Assembly (NCBI RefSeq): GCF_003473485.1
Contig: NC_053043.1
Coordinates: forward strand, 22,965,936-23,029,935
DNA: 64,000 bases
Source: Medicago truncatula
Lineage: Eukaryota > Streptophyta > Magnoliopsida > Fabales > Fabaceae
Reading direction: 5' to 3'
The translations under genes and the position numbers were made by a program. Shown piece by piece: positions 22,023 to 32,750 of the stretch (position 1 is its first letter; each line of letters begins with the position of its first letter). The notes under the pieces were generated by a model. The model had not been told where the DNA came from and ran no database searches. It saw nothing but the letters and a program-made list of their open reading frames with translations.

Positions 22023-24300
22023 TGTCATACCCCAATTTTTGACCTAAGGTCCCACTGACACGTGTCGTTTAACCCTGATCAATCTATGATTTTTAAGTGA
22101 AAAACTCGATAGAGAGGTATTTTAAAATACCTCGTTTTAGGTTTTCTGAGTCGGGCCCTCTTCTCTCTTTAATTTTATTTTTTTTATTTTTAGTTAAAAT
22201 TTCCATCTTTTATTCTTTTTTTTTTAATCATTTAATTTTCATTTTATTATGTTAAATCTTTATCTATTTATTTAATTATTTCATTTTTTTTAGATAAGTC
22301 CAAAATGTCAAGTCTGTATAATCTTTTCTTTTATTATTTATCTTTTTATTTTAATTTTTATTATTTGATAAAAATCCAAAAAATGGTCCTCATCCAAGAA
22401 ACAACCTGTCACACGTTTTCTTTTTCTTTCTCATTCAAATCCAATTCTCAACCTTATCAATCCAGCAACAACACTGCTTATTCTCCTCCCCAAGCCACCA
22501 ATTTTTCTGCTCCTTTAACAAACCCTAAACCCAAATCCCTTCACTATAAATTGAAACCTACAGAACACAATTGACAGACACAATTTAACCTAACAACACA
22601 ATTTTCACACGCACAAATATTCCAAAAAAATCAAAACCCTAGCTGCCGTAGCTTAGAGATAGTTACACCCTCATTCCATTTTTGAATCCATGTTAGCCAC
22701 CGCATAATTTTAATACTTTCATGACTGAAACATGCTTTGTTATTGCTTTTCATTCTAATTCCCTTTGCTGAAACAATTCAATTCCCTGTCCATTACTTTG
22801 TTATTGCTTTTCATCCTAATTCCCTTTGCAATTATATTATTATATGTTTCTTATTTAAGGTGCTTTACGTTAATATTTCATGTCTTTATTTCATATTGCT
22901 ACTGTCATGTGCTATTCTAATTCACTTTCTTTGCCGGTTGCTATTACTACACATATATTCCGAAACCTTAGTTTTTATGCAATTTTCAATTCAGCCGTAC
23001 ATACTTATATTGATTTCTCAGTTGCTGCTGCTATGTTTTGATTGATTGCTGATCCTTTTGTTTCATTATTGCTGCGTTTCCAATTGTTTGAACTCATATT
23101 GTCGTGGCTTCTTTCTTCTTTTAAAGTTTCCATTTTCTCACAGAAGTTCTAACACTGTCGTGCCTATTTTTTCAGTTGCTGGATAATTAATTTGCTGCGT
23201 TTGTTTTTCTTTGCTTAAAGTTGTCATCTCTTAACAGGAAATTAAGTTGTGAGGACGTGGTTGAAGAGATAGAAGAAAGAAAACAAGAACCCACACCCCC
23301 GGCTTGTGATTGAACCCCATTTTTATTTCTTTATTTCGCATTTTATTTTTATCTTTTAGCATTGTAATTATTATTTTCTATTCTTTCATGCATGTTTATT
23401 TATTTATGTCATTTATTTTATTTTTAGACCATGGATGTTAGAATGTAAATTAGGTTTTGATGTAAATAATTTATTTATTTTCTTGTCATTTATTTTCTTC
23501 TGCAGACCTTAGAATGTAAATAGGCTTTTATGTAATAGTCGTAGGTGCATGTGTGTGCGTGTGTGTATGCCTCTTATTTGCTTTATAGTTTAGGTCAAAG
23601 GTCCTTGTGGTGGTCCAACGCTACCATGAGGTACCTACGTTTTTATTTTATGTTTCGTTAGTTTAATTTTAGTCCAATTATTCAAAATCACAAAAACATG
23701 CAAATAACAAAAATCACAAAAAAACTTTTTTACAATAAACCTTGATCTTAAATCAAGTGACCGTCATTTTTATTTTCTTTCTTAATCAAACTTCAATCAA
23801 TTTAACTTTACTTCAAGTCTCTTTCTTTTAATATAAAAAACACAAATCAAGCTTATTTTGCCACTCGGCTTTTTCATTTTAAAACCTTTTTCAAAACTAA
23901 TAAAAAACACTCAACAAATCAAACATCAGTTTCTATCCCGAACTACGAGGTTTTGATCCTTCACGGGTACGTAGGCAGAGGACCATGTTCTTCCAAACAA
24001 TAAAAAATGTAGATATTTAGGTCTTTATTTTCCACTTTAATTCCTTCTTTTCAAAATAAGCAAGCAAGTTATAGCACGAAAATTAAATAAAATCCAAGAG
24101 GTTCCCGTAGAGTACTACGGACATAAAGGGTGCTAGTACCTTCCCTTTATGTAACTAACCCCCGAACCCAAAATCTTTTCAATATGGGGTTGTTTGAACT
24201 TTTTCCCCCTTTTCATAATAAAATTAAATGTTCAGTCGTGAAATAATTAGTGAGTCAAAAGCTAATCAAATAGCCTTGATCTCCGAAAAATGACGCGACA
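22023..24300 (+). mobile_element. solo LTR, 2278 bp, TSD GGCTA
   Basis: It starts TGTCATACCCCAATTTTTG and ends AATGACGCGACA. A perfect 5-bp target duplication GGCTA lies at 22018-22022 and 24301-24305. Internal text such as GAGTACTACGGACATAAAGG and CACGGGTACGTAGGCAGAGG is typical of large Ty3/gypsy (Tat/Ogre-like) LTRs in legumes. No internal region remains, so it is a product of LTR-LTR recombination. ORFs inside it are not genes. Confidence 0.85.
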
Positions 24301-24318
24301 GGCTACATAAGCGTGACT

Positions 24319-25598
24319 TGAAGGTGAAAAACACAAGAAGGGGGGGTTGAATTGTGTTTTCTTTTTCTCTTTAAAAAAAAAAGGATTCTTCTTCTGATAA
24401 AACTTCAGAAGCAGTTTGATTGCTTCTGATGAAATGATCAGAGTCAGATTGCAGCGGAAAAGAACAGAGCAGAGAAAAGAAAGACAAAGACACAGGCAGT
24501 TATCCTGGTTCCTTCCACAACACGGAAGTAGTCCAGTCCCCCTTGCACTTCCAAGGAGATTTCACTATAATCACAAGATTACAACTGCTCAATACTTTCA
24601 AAGTATGAGACTTCACAAAACAATGCTCAAGCACACACGCAAGAGTCTTCCAATGCTCAAGCACTAAGCAAGAGACTTCTAATGCTCAAGCACGCAGGCA
24701 AGAGACTTCTAATCAAACAAAAATACAGAGAATTGAGTTTGAATTGAACACTTGATATACAATCAGTGGTGTTCACAATACAATACAGAAAAGACTCTAG
24801 ACTTTGAATTTCTAAGATGTATCAAATCAGTGCAGAAATTCAGTGTGCTTTGTAGAATCAAATTGACAGAGTTTTGGCGCTTTTAAACTTATGTATCTCT
24901 ATCTTAAAATCTTCAAGTCTTCATTCCTTTATATAGAGGTGTGAAAGAGACGTTGAGATAATCAGCACGTCTAAAGAGTCGTTTGAAATCCTTTGATTAT
25001 CCACCAGTGATCCTTTGCCTGATTTGGGTGTAGTCCTTTGAAGAATAAACTTCAAATTCATTCCCATCTTGAGTGTACAAATTCTGCAGGCATGGCTGTT
25101 GTTTTGTCTTGTAGCGTAGACAGAAAACAGAGTAGTGGAGGTAGTGGTTGTACACTTGTACTTTGTCAACTCTATTAACGAGAGACAAGAGCTCAGTGCT
25201 ATCCATATATCCGTTGATACCTCCCTTTCAATTCTTTGTTCTTCTTTGATAAGACTGAATTGAGAATCAGCAACTTTGAATCTTCAGTTTGATTAAAGGA
25301 TCAAAAGTAGCTTCTGGTGAAGATATTGCTTCTGATGAAAACTTTTGCTTCTGATGACTTTCTGCTTCTGATGACGTCATCTCTTCAGGAGCAGTTTAGC
25401 TTCAGGAGCAGTTTTCTTCAGATGCTCAGAATTTCTTTTTTCTTTCCATTGTTCTTCCAAGACCTATTGAAATAACTTGAGTAGCCTTTGGTCCTGTACA
25501 CTTAAACAATTATTAGTAATAACCAATTGACAATTTTTAATACCTTGTTATCATCAAAACTTAATAAGGTTCATTGTGAAACACATTTTGTTCCAACA
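24319..25598 (-). repeat. 3' LTR of the copia element (element orientation)
   Basis: 1280 bp, ends TG and CA. It contains a TATA-like TCTATATAAAG on the minus strand (24926-24936) and a run of CTTCTGATGA-type words in the U3 part (25310-25440), including the palindrome TGACGTCA at 25372-25379. The two short ORFs inside recur in the other LTR and are not genes. Confidence 0.93.
25372..25379. promoter_or_regulatory. TGACGTCA palindrome in LTR U3
   Basis: A full bZIP/TGA-factor-type site in the U3 region, about 220 bp from the 5' end of the LTR in element orientation. The same site occurs in the other LTR at 35933-35940. Role in LTR transcription is inferred. Confidence 0.45.
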
Positions 25599-25614
25599 AT
25601 CTCCCCCTTTTTGA
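25599..25614 (-). promoter_or_regulatory. polypurine tract
   Basis: On the minus strand AAAAAGGGGGAGAT lies directly before the TG of the 3' LTR, the site that primes plus-strand DNA synthesis. This form is characteristic of Sirevirus elements. Confidence 0.85.
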
Positions 25615-26091
25615 TGATGACAAACAATAGTATTTAAAATGTTCAATTGTTGTTGATCTAATTAATAAGTTGACTACTGGGACAGAGGTTTGTAAGCTCC
25701 CCCTGAGTCTAATAGTTCTTTAAGGTGAGGTTTGTAAGCTCCCCCTAAGTTCTATTCTTATTAATTAAATTTCAATAAAATACTTATAAAATCAAATCAG
25801 AAGTATTTAAAAGAAATTTAGAAGTGGTTATAGTAGGGCTCAGTGCCTTAACAAATACTATACATTTACTCCCCCTTTTGTCATCAACAAAAAGAATAGA
25901 AACAAAAGAAAGAGTATCAGAGCAAGCAGCATTAAACAGTAAATATCATCAGAGTTAAAGCTTGTAAAACATATTGAAGGTGAAAAAGCACAAGATCCAG
26001 AAACAATGATAATATATATAAAGAAGATTAAGATACAAGGACACAGCTACGAAGAACAAAAGTAAAAAACAAGCTAGAGTTGGGTGTGCAA

Positions 26092-29058
26092 CTAAGGTTG
26101 GGCTTGCTTATACAACTGTTCTAAGAGATACTTGATCTGATCATCCTTCTTCTGAAGTAGCTCATCCTTTTCCCTCATTCTTCGTTTAAATCCAGCCTGA
26201 ATTCTAGCAGCCCTAGTGATGTACTCTTCTTCTGGATAGAAAGGAGTGATGTCCAGCAGAGGCACAAAATTCAGCTCTTTCTCCTTAGCTGCTTCATGCA
26301 TATCATCCAAAAGCTTTTTCAGCATAGCAGAGTGAGATGACACACATTTAGTTCTAAGCTGATCCAGCAGCTCATCAAAGCTCTTCTGTAGATCCATCCA
26401 CTGATCATAATAGTGAATAGGAGGTGCAGGAACTGTTCTGCGAAGAATCAGTGCCTGAATCTCATCACTAAGTCTAATCAGCTGTTCCTCTATATACTCA
26501 GACTCCAGGATATGGTCAGGGATGGGTGAAGGTTCAGTTTGAGTTGTATGTGATGTGGAAGGTTGGTCAGAGGTTAAGTCTATTATAGTGGGTGAGTCTG
26601 GTTGTTGTTGTTGTTCTGTTGTTTGGTCAGAAGTTGTTTGGTCAGGAGCAACTTGTTCAGAAGCAGTTTGCTCCTGAACAGTTTGCTCAGGGATGGTTTG
26701 GGTTTCTGTTTGGATTTCCAAGACAGTCTTCTCAGAAACTGTCTTAGAGGCCTTAGTGGGTGTTGGTTGCATTTCACCACCTAGATGTTTTTCTAAGTTG
26801 TGAAGGGTTGAGGATTCTTGGTGTTGGGGGGTTTCTGAAGTAGTTGCATCTAAAGCTACTTCAGAGGCTTTTTGTGGAGATTGGTTATTTGGTGAGTTTG
26901 TTTGGGTAGGTTCAGGTTGTTGTATACTAACAGGTTCTGGAGTATCTGGATATAGTGGATGAGTAGTAGGCAAATTGAATTTCTCACAAAGTTTTATCCT
27001 ATTTTTTGAAAATTCTATTTGAGTACTCTCATAGTCAAGTGTTCCAAATTCTGTTAGTTTGGTAGGTTTGGTTTTTAGAAGCTTGTCTATATGTTGGCTA
27101 AGGGGTTGGTCATCTGATTCTGTGGATGATGAAGAGGGTGAAGAGGGTAGAGATAGAGACTGAGTATTAGTTGGAGCTTTAGATGGATTACCTGAGGACT
27201 GAGCTTCTGGATGAATTGCTTCTGGAGCTGTTGAAACTGGATCTGATGAAGTTGCTCCTGAAGCTTGCTTATTCTTCAAGGCTTGAGAAAGCAGAGTTGC
27301 TCCATACTGAACTGTTTCTAACTCAGACGCTAAAGCAGCAATGTCAGGAGTAGGCACATACCCTGCAGCCTTGAGACGCTCATCCCTTTCTTTCTCAAAC
27401 ACTTCCTTCAACCTTTTCTTTTCTGCTATCTTGGATGCAGAAACCTCTCTAGCGTACTGCCTCATTTCTTCAGTCATTTCAAAACTGGGCATGACTATGG
27501 GCTCAGAAGTTGCAGTCCTTTTTGCCTTCTTGGGGCTAGAGTCTTCATCCCAGTTCTCTTCCAGTTCTTTCAACATTTCTTCCCTTCTTCCTTCAGCTGT
27601 CTTCAGATTTCTTGTTGAATTAGACCTCTTCCTTTTGATGGTTTGAAGAGCAGCTTCTCTTTTATTTTTGGGACTTGAAGGCTTTTCAGAAGCAGCTTGA
27701 TCAGAAGCAGCTTGTTCAGAACCAGCTTGTTCAGAAGCAGGCTGTTCTGCTGTTTCTTGAGTACTCCTTGTCCTTTTTCTGATAAGAGGGACATCATCCA
27801 AATCCTCCACTTCCTCAAGAATGGTGGACATAGCAGATTTTTCCTTCTTAGCTTTCTTATGCTTCTGAGCACCCACCTCAGTAGCATCTTCAGCAAGGTA
27901 TTCTTCCTTGGTGATCTGCTTCTTTTTAGATTTTCTGCCTTTGGCCACAGGCAGATCACCACCATACATTTCTTCTGGGATATCTTTCAGGCTGATTTTC
28001 TTGTTGTAGCTCTTGTAGTAGTCCAAGATGTAGGCCCTCTGCACATCCAGGGGATCTTTCTTGCAGATAGGGATGTGATGAGTGACTAGATCAGATATGA
28101 CATCAGATTCATGCATATCTGTATCTAGTTTCTTGCAAGTTGAAATCAGCCTCATCTTGACTAGAGTTGCCCCATTGATTATTTTTCCTGTGACTGCTCC
28201 CAGCTTCTGATTATCATAAATACCCACGTCTTTCAGGGCACTTAGGAGTCCTCCTTCTTGAAAGATTATGGAGAGCAGCCTTCCATAGGGAACAAACTTC
28301 CTGTTCTCCATCTGGCTCTTCTTGAGTTCCTTGATCATGTATTTAAACATATACTTGGGAACGTTCATTGTTGTTTCCTGAGAGATGGTGTGATGCAGAA
28401 AGACTTTGTGACCAAGTGAAGGTTGATCATTTCCTCCACCTTTGGGAAAAATGTTTTCATTTTGGATCTTCAGCAGCATTTTCTTTTCCATGCTTAAGGT
28501 GCTGTAAGGCTTAGCATCCTTTGATCCGTAGATAGTGTTGTTTACTATCTCCTTCCATGGGCTTGTTCTGGGGTTAGGAATCTCTTCTCCATCGTATGTC
28601 CCAGAAGCATCCCTTCTCATGGCTTGAGCAATCACATGCTCATTGATTGTTACAGGAATCCCCATGACGTTTGATCTAATCTCAGTCCCAGTGAAGGCGA
28701 GTAGACCCATTTCTTCTCTGGTTTTTCCCTCCAAAGTAGGATCAACCAGAATCATCTGAGCTTCTTCCTGTTTAGCAGCAACTTTGTCAAACACTGAAGC
28801 TCTTACCCAGAATTGTCTGACAAGCACTTCATAAGTAGGACCGTTGAGAAGACTGAAGTAACTCATCAGCTTCTGCTTTTTGTAGAATCTTACCAAGTCG
28901 CATCCATGATGAGTTAGAGAAGTGAAATCCACTGGATTTTCCGCTTGAATGATTAGATCCCATTCCTCAATCGACATAGTTCTTCCTTTGATTTCATAAG
29001 CAGGAGTATCTATATCCATATTCGATGAAGAACCACCGGCAGAACTTGAAGATGCCAT
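26092..29058 (-). CDS. third ORF of the copia element, 988 aa, function unknown
   Basis: An uninterrupted ORF from ATG at 29058, starting 512 bp beyond the pol stop on the same strand. In SIRE1-type elements this position holds an env-like gene. Here residues 1 to about 380 form a globular-looking domain with RFYKKQKLMSYFSLLNGP and QFWVRASVFDK, phrases seen in ORFs annotated as putative plant transposon protein. Basic patches (KGRKSKKKQ near residue 375) follow. Residues ~440-860 are low-complexity, rich in Q, T, S, E and P, with SEQAASDQAASE-type repeats. The C-terminus (~865-988) looks coiled-coil and ends in a heptad-like EKDELLQKKDDQIKYLLEQL. I see no signal peptide or membrane segment, so an envelope role is not supported. 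How it is expressed (splicing or internal initiation) is unknown. Confidence 0.8.
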   Translation of the reverse strand: MASSSSAGGSSSNMDIDTPAYEIKGRTMSIEEWDLIIQAENPVDFTSLTHHGCDLVRFYKKQKLMSYFSLLNGPTYEVLVRQFWVRASVFDKVAAKQEEAQMILVDPTLEGKTREEMGLLAFTGTEIRSNVMGIPVTINEHVIAQAMRRDASGTYDGEEIPNPRTSPWKEIVNNTIYGSKDAKPYSTLSMEKKMLLKIQNENIFPKGGGNDQPSLGHKVFLHHTISQETTMNVPKYMFKYMIKELKKSQMENRKFVPYGRLLSIIFQEGGLLSALKDVGIYDNQKLGAVTGKIINGATLVKMRLISTCKKLDTDMHESDVISDLVTHHIPICKKDPLDVQRAYILDYYKSYNKKISLKDIPEEMYGGDLPVAKGRKSKKKQITKEEYLAEDATEVGAQKHKKAKKEKSAMSTILEEVEDLDDVPLIRKRTRSTQETAEQPASEQAGSEQAASDQAASEKPSSPKNKREAALQTIKRKRSNSTRNLKTAEGRREEMLKELEENWDEDSSPKKAKRTATSEPIVMPSFEMTEEMRQYAREVSASKIAEKKRLKEVFEKERDERLKAAGYVPTPDIAALASELETVQYGATLLSQALKNKQASGATSSDPVSTAPEAIHPEAQSSGNPSKAPTNTQSLSLPSSPSSSSTESDDQPLSQHIDKLLKTKPTKLTEFGTLDYESTQIEFSKNRIKLCEKFNLPTTHPLYPDTPEPVSIQQPEPTQTNSPNNQSPQKASEVALDATTSETPQHQESSTLHNLEKHLGGEMQPTPTKASKTVSEKTVLEIQTETQTIPEQTVQEQTASEQVAPDQTTSDQTTEQQQQPDSPTIIDLTSDQPSTSHTTQTEPSPIPDHILESEYIEEQLIRLSDEIQALILRRTVPAPPIHYYDQWMDLQKSFDELLDQLRTKCVSSHSAMLKKLLDDMHEAAKEKELNFVPLLDITPFYPEEEYITRAARIQAGFKRRMREKDELLQKKDDQIKYLLEQLYKQAQP

Positions 29059-29570
29059 TGATATGAAGTGGTTTTAGGGTTCTAAAGAGTTTTTGAGAGG
29101 ATGAGAGAATGCGTTTACTTTCGCAGAGGGTTAAGACGAAAAATAGAAAGTGTTTGTTGTGAAGTGAGTAGTGTGTGAATTGACTTAGTGTTTTTATTAA
29201 ACCGTTTGCAATTCAATAGAGACAAACAAACATAGCATTAATGACAAATTGGGGGCGCGTGTAAGTATGTTAAAAAGCGAATAAAACATCATTGCCCTTT
29301 TTGTTATACTCCAATACAAATAGACCACGTCAGAGACTCTTCAGAAAACTACTTTTTGGGTAATGGGACAGCTGTTTACATAAAGTAACTACCAACGTTC
29401 CCACTAACCAAGCTATTCAGAAGCAAAGAATAACACTTCTGAAGTTTTAGTGCTGACGTCATCTTCAGAAGCACATTTTCCTCAGAACCTCAGTTAAGAG
29501 CTTCTGATGAACCAAAATGCTCCTGAATAAACTTCAGAACCAAACTTCTTATTCAGAGGCAAGCAATTTT
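29059..29570 (-). other. pol to ORF3 spacer of the copia element
   Basis: A 512-bp non-coding spacer. Its pol-proximal part (29405-29560) is dense in CTTCAGAAG and CTTCTGA words, as is the LTR U3. Confidence 0.6.
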
Positions 29571-32500
29571 TCAATCAGACACAAAATGCATGTTCAAATT
29601 TTTCTTAATAAAATCAAATCTTTCAACAGACAAAGGTTTTGTAAATATATCAGCCCATTGATGTTCAGTATCAATGAATTGTATATCTAAAATTCCTTTT
29701 TGAACATAGTCTCTGATAAAATGGTGTTTGATTTCAATATGCTTGGCTCTTGAATGTAGAATTGGATTCTTTGACAAACAAATAGCAGCAGTATTATCAC
29801 AATAAATGGGAATACTGTTAGCATTGATCTGATAGTCTTCCAACTGATGTTTCATCCAAAGTAGTTGTGTGCAACAACTTGCAGCTGAAATGTACTCTGC
29901 TTCTGCTGTAGACATAGCAATAGTTGCTTGTCTTTTGCTTGCCCAGGATATCAGATTCTCTCCCAGAAATTGACAATTTCCACTGGTTGATTTTCTTTCA
30001 ATCCTATCACCAGCATAATCAGCATCACAGAATCCAATCAACTTATAATCTAGGGATTTCCTATACAGGAGTCCAAGATTAGTTGTTCCTTTCAGATACC
30101 TGAAGATTCTCTTAACTGCAGTTAAATGAGATTCTCTAGGATCTGATTGAAATCTTGCACACAAGCATACACTGAATAAAATATCAGGTCTAGATGCAGT
30201 GAGGTATAACAGAGAACCAATCATACCTCTGTATAGCTTCTGGTCTACTACTGTTCCAGTATCTTCTTTGCTTAAGGTGCAGGTTGGATGCATTGGAGTG
30301 TTCATCACTTTACAATCTTCTAGCTTGAACTTCTTCAGAAGCTCCTTTGTATATTTTGTTTGATGAACATATACTCCTTCTTTACTTTGGTTGATTTGAA
30401 TTCCCAGAAAGAATTTCAATTCTCCCATCATACTCATTTCAAATTCATCCTGCATTAACTTAGAAAATTCTTTGCAAAGAGATGCATTAGTAGAACCAAA
30501 TATTATATCATCAACATATATTTGCACAATCAAAATATCTTTCTTAAGAGTCCTTCTGAAGAGTGTTGTGTCAACTTGTCCTCTTTCAAAATCATTTTTA
30601 ATTAAGAAATTACTTAGTCTATCATACCAAGCTCTGGGAGCTTGTTTCAAGCCATATAGTGATTTCTTAAGTTTATAAACATGGTCAGGATGCTTAAGAT
30701 CCTCAAACCCAGGAGGTTGTTTAACATACACTTCTTCTTCAATGACACCATTAAGAAAGACACTTTTGACATCCATTTGATATAATATTATGCCATGATT
30801 AATTGCGTAGGATAGAAGTAACCTGATTGCTTCCAATCTTGCAACTGGAGCAAATGTTTCAGTGTAATCAATGCCTTCTTGTTGACTGTAGCCTTGAGCA
30901 ACAAGTCTGGCTTTGTTTCTGGTTACTTCTCCTTGTTCATTCAGCTTGTTTCTGAATACCCATTTTGTTCCAATAATGTTCTTCTGAGAAGGTTTGGGTA
31001 CCAGATCCCACACATCATTCCTTTGGAATTGATTTAGCTCTTCTTGCATAGCTAATATCCATCCATCATCTGAGAGAGCTTCTTCAACAGTTTTAGGCTC
31101 AATTATTGAAAGCAGTCCTATTAAAGACTCTTCTTGTCTAAAATGTGATCTTGTTCTTCTAGGACTATCTTTGCTTCCAATGATTAACTCCTCAGGATGT
31201 GAAGATTTGTGCTTGAATTTAGGTTGAATAACCTGCTGAGTGTTATCTTGAAAGTCCTCAGAAGCACTTTCATTCTGTACTTTTGGGCTAGGTTCTGCTT
31301 CTGAATTAGACTCAGCTTCTGGAGTGATTTCAGCTTCTGGACAAGATTCAACTTCTGTATACTTTTCAGAATCAGAAGGTTGATCAGATTCTGATGCATC
31401 TTCAGAATTAGTTGTACCTGCATTACTTTCACTTTGCTCTGAAGTTTTACTTCCAGGCTCTCTATCATCAAATTTTACATGCATAGATTCTTCAACACAT
31501 TGTGTTTCTGAATTATACACTCTGTATGCCTTTGACCTTTCAGAGTAACCTAAAAAGATTCCTCTTTGAGCCTTGGCATCAAATTTCTTCAGATAGTCTT
31601 TAGTGTTTAAGATGTAACAAGTACATCCAAACTGATGAAAGTAAGAGATATTGGGTCTTCTTCCTTTAAAGAGTTCATATGCTGTTTTCTCCAACATAGG
31701 TCTGATATAGATCCTATTTTGAATATAACATGAAGTATTGACTGCTTCTGCCCAAAAATGTTTAGCTAAGTTGTTTTCATGGATCATGGTTCTGGCCATT
31801 TCTTGTAAGGTTCTGTTCTTTCTTTCTACAACCCCATTTTGTTGTGGAGTTCTAGGAGAAGAAAACTCATGGAGAATCCCATGTTTTTCACAAAAAAGTT
31901 CAAATGGCTCATTTTCAAATTCTCCACCATGATCACTTCTGACTTTCAAAATTTTCAATTCTTTTTCAAATTGTATTTGAGTGCAGAAGCTGCTAAACAC
32001 TTCACATGCATAGTCTTTACTTTTAATGAATTTTACCCAAGTCCATCTGCTGTAATCATCAACAATGACTAATCCGTATTTACTTCCATATAAAGATGCA
32101 GTGTTAACTGGACCAAAAAGATCAATATGGAGTAATTCTAAGGGTCTGGAGGTTGATATAATGTCCTTAGATTTGAAAGAACTTTTCACAATTTTCCCTT
32201 TCTGACATGCACCACAAAGTGCATCTGAATGATAATCAATGTTAGGCAATCCTTTGACCAGTTGTAACTTGCTAATTTTAGAAATTAATCTCCAATTAGC
32301 ATGTCCCAACCTTTTATGCCATACCCATTTTTTATCATTCATTGACAGAAGGCAAACTACCTTCTGATCAGCCAGATCAGAGAAATTTATTTTATAGACA
32401 TTCTCAACTCTCTTTCCCTTGAATGTAATGGATTTGTCATCCTTGTTGACTAGTGTCCAGTTGGTCTTACTGAACGTTACATCATACCCATTGTCACAAA

Positions 32501-32750
32501 ATTGACTAATGCTCAATAGGTTATGCTTCAGACCATCTACTAGCCACACATTATTAATTGAGATGGAGGAATTACCAATAGTACCTGTACCAATGATCTT
32601 TCCAGTTTGGTTGCCACCAAACTTCACTTCTCCTCCATCTTTCATTGTAAGGGTAAGGAACAAAGCTTTCTCTCCAGTCATGTGCCTTGAACATCCGCTG
32701 TCTAGGTACCATGACCTTTGTTTCTCTCTTGCCCTTAAGCACACCTGCAT
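29571..32750 (-). CDS. pol polyprotein of the copia element
   Basis: An intact frame of 1059 codons from the ATG at 32750, open a little further upstream. Domains in order: aspartic protease with DSG at residues 17-19; GAG-pre-integrase zinc-binding region (HKRLGHANW then CGACQKGK, ~145-187); integrase core with catalytic D near 210 (HIDLFGP), D near 271 (RSDHGGEF) and E near 307 (VVERKNR); reverse transcriptase from about 570 ([13 protein letters not shown] near 745); RNase H (FCDADYAGD near 905, [10 protein letters not shown]). It converts element RNA to cDNA and inserts it into the genome. All catalytic motifs are present. It lies in the +1 frame relative to gag and overlaps the end of the gag frame by 179 bp, so expression needs recoding or reflects a small indel. 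A plain insertion in this copy cannot be excluded. Confidence 0.93.
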   Translation of the reverse strand: MQVCLRAREKQRSWYLDSGCSRHMTGEKALFLTLTMKDGGEVKFGGNQTGKIIGTGTIGNSSISINNVWLVDGLKHNLLSISQFCDNGYDVTFSKTNWTLVNKDDKSITFKGKRVENVYKINFSDLADQKVVCLLSMNDKKWVWHKRLGHANWRLISKISKLQLVKGLPNIDYHSDALCGACQKGKIVKSSFKSKDIISTSRPLELLHIDLFGPVNTASLYGSKYGLVIVDDYSRWTWVKFIKSKDYACEVFSSFCTQIQFEKELKILKVRSDHGGEFENEPFELFCEKHGILHEFSSPRTPQQNGVVERKNRTLQEMARTMIHENNLAKHFWAEAVNTSCYIQNRIYIRPMLEKTAYELFKGRRPNISYFHQFGCTCYILNTKDYLKKFDAKAQRGIFLGYSERSKAYRVYNSETQCVEESMHVKFDDREPGSKTSEQSESNAGTTNSEDASESDQPSDSEKYTEVESCPEAEITPEAESNSEAEPSPKVQNESASEDFQDNTQQVIQPKFKHKSSHPEELIIGSKDSPRRTRSHFRQEESLIGLLSIIEPKTVEEALSDDGWILAMQEELNQFQRNDVWDLVPKPSQKNIIGTKWVFRNKLNEQGEVTRNKARLVAQGYSQQEGIDYTETFAPVARLEAIRLLLSYAINHGIILYQMDVKSVFLNGVIEEEVYVKQPPGFEDLKHPDHVYKLKKSLYGLKQAPRAWYDRLSNFLIKNDFERGQVDTTLFRRTLKKDILIVQIYVDDIIFGSTNASLCKEFSKLMQDEFEMSMMGELKFFLGIQINQSKEGVYVHQTKYTKELLKKFKLEDCKVMNTPMHPTCTLSKEDTGTVVDQKLYRGMIGSLLYLTASRPDILFSVCLCARFQSDPRESHLTAVKRIFRYLKGTTNLGLLYRKSLDYKLIGFCDADYAGDRIERKSTSGNCQFLGENLISWASKRQATIAMSTAEAEYISAASCCTQLLWMKHQLEDYQINANSIPIYCDNTAAICLSKNPILHSRAKHIEIKHHFIRDYVQKGILDIQFIDTEHQWADIFTKPLSVERFDFIKKNLNMHFVSD

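Noticed and set aside
24416..25206. Short ORFs in the copia LTR (also at 34977-35767)
   Set aside because: Present identically in both LTRs, non-coding by position, no known domain.
26602..28089. Plus-strand ORFs of 60-130 codons across the copia third ORF
   Set aside because: Antisense shadows of a 988-codon frame, rich in low-complexity sequence.
26092..29058. Annotation of the third copia ORF as an envelope protein
   Set aside because: The position fits SIRE1-type env, but no signal peptide or transmembrane segment is visible.
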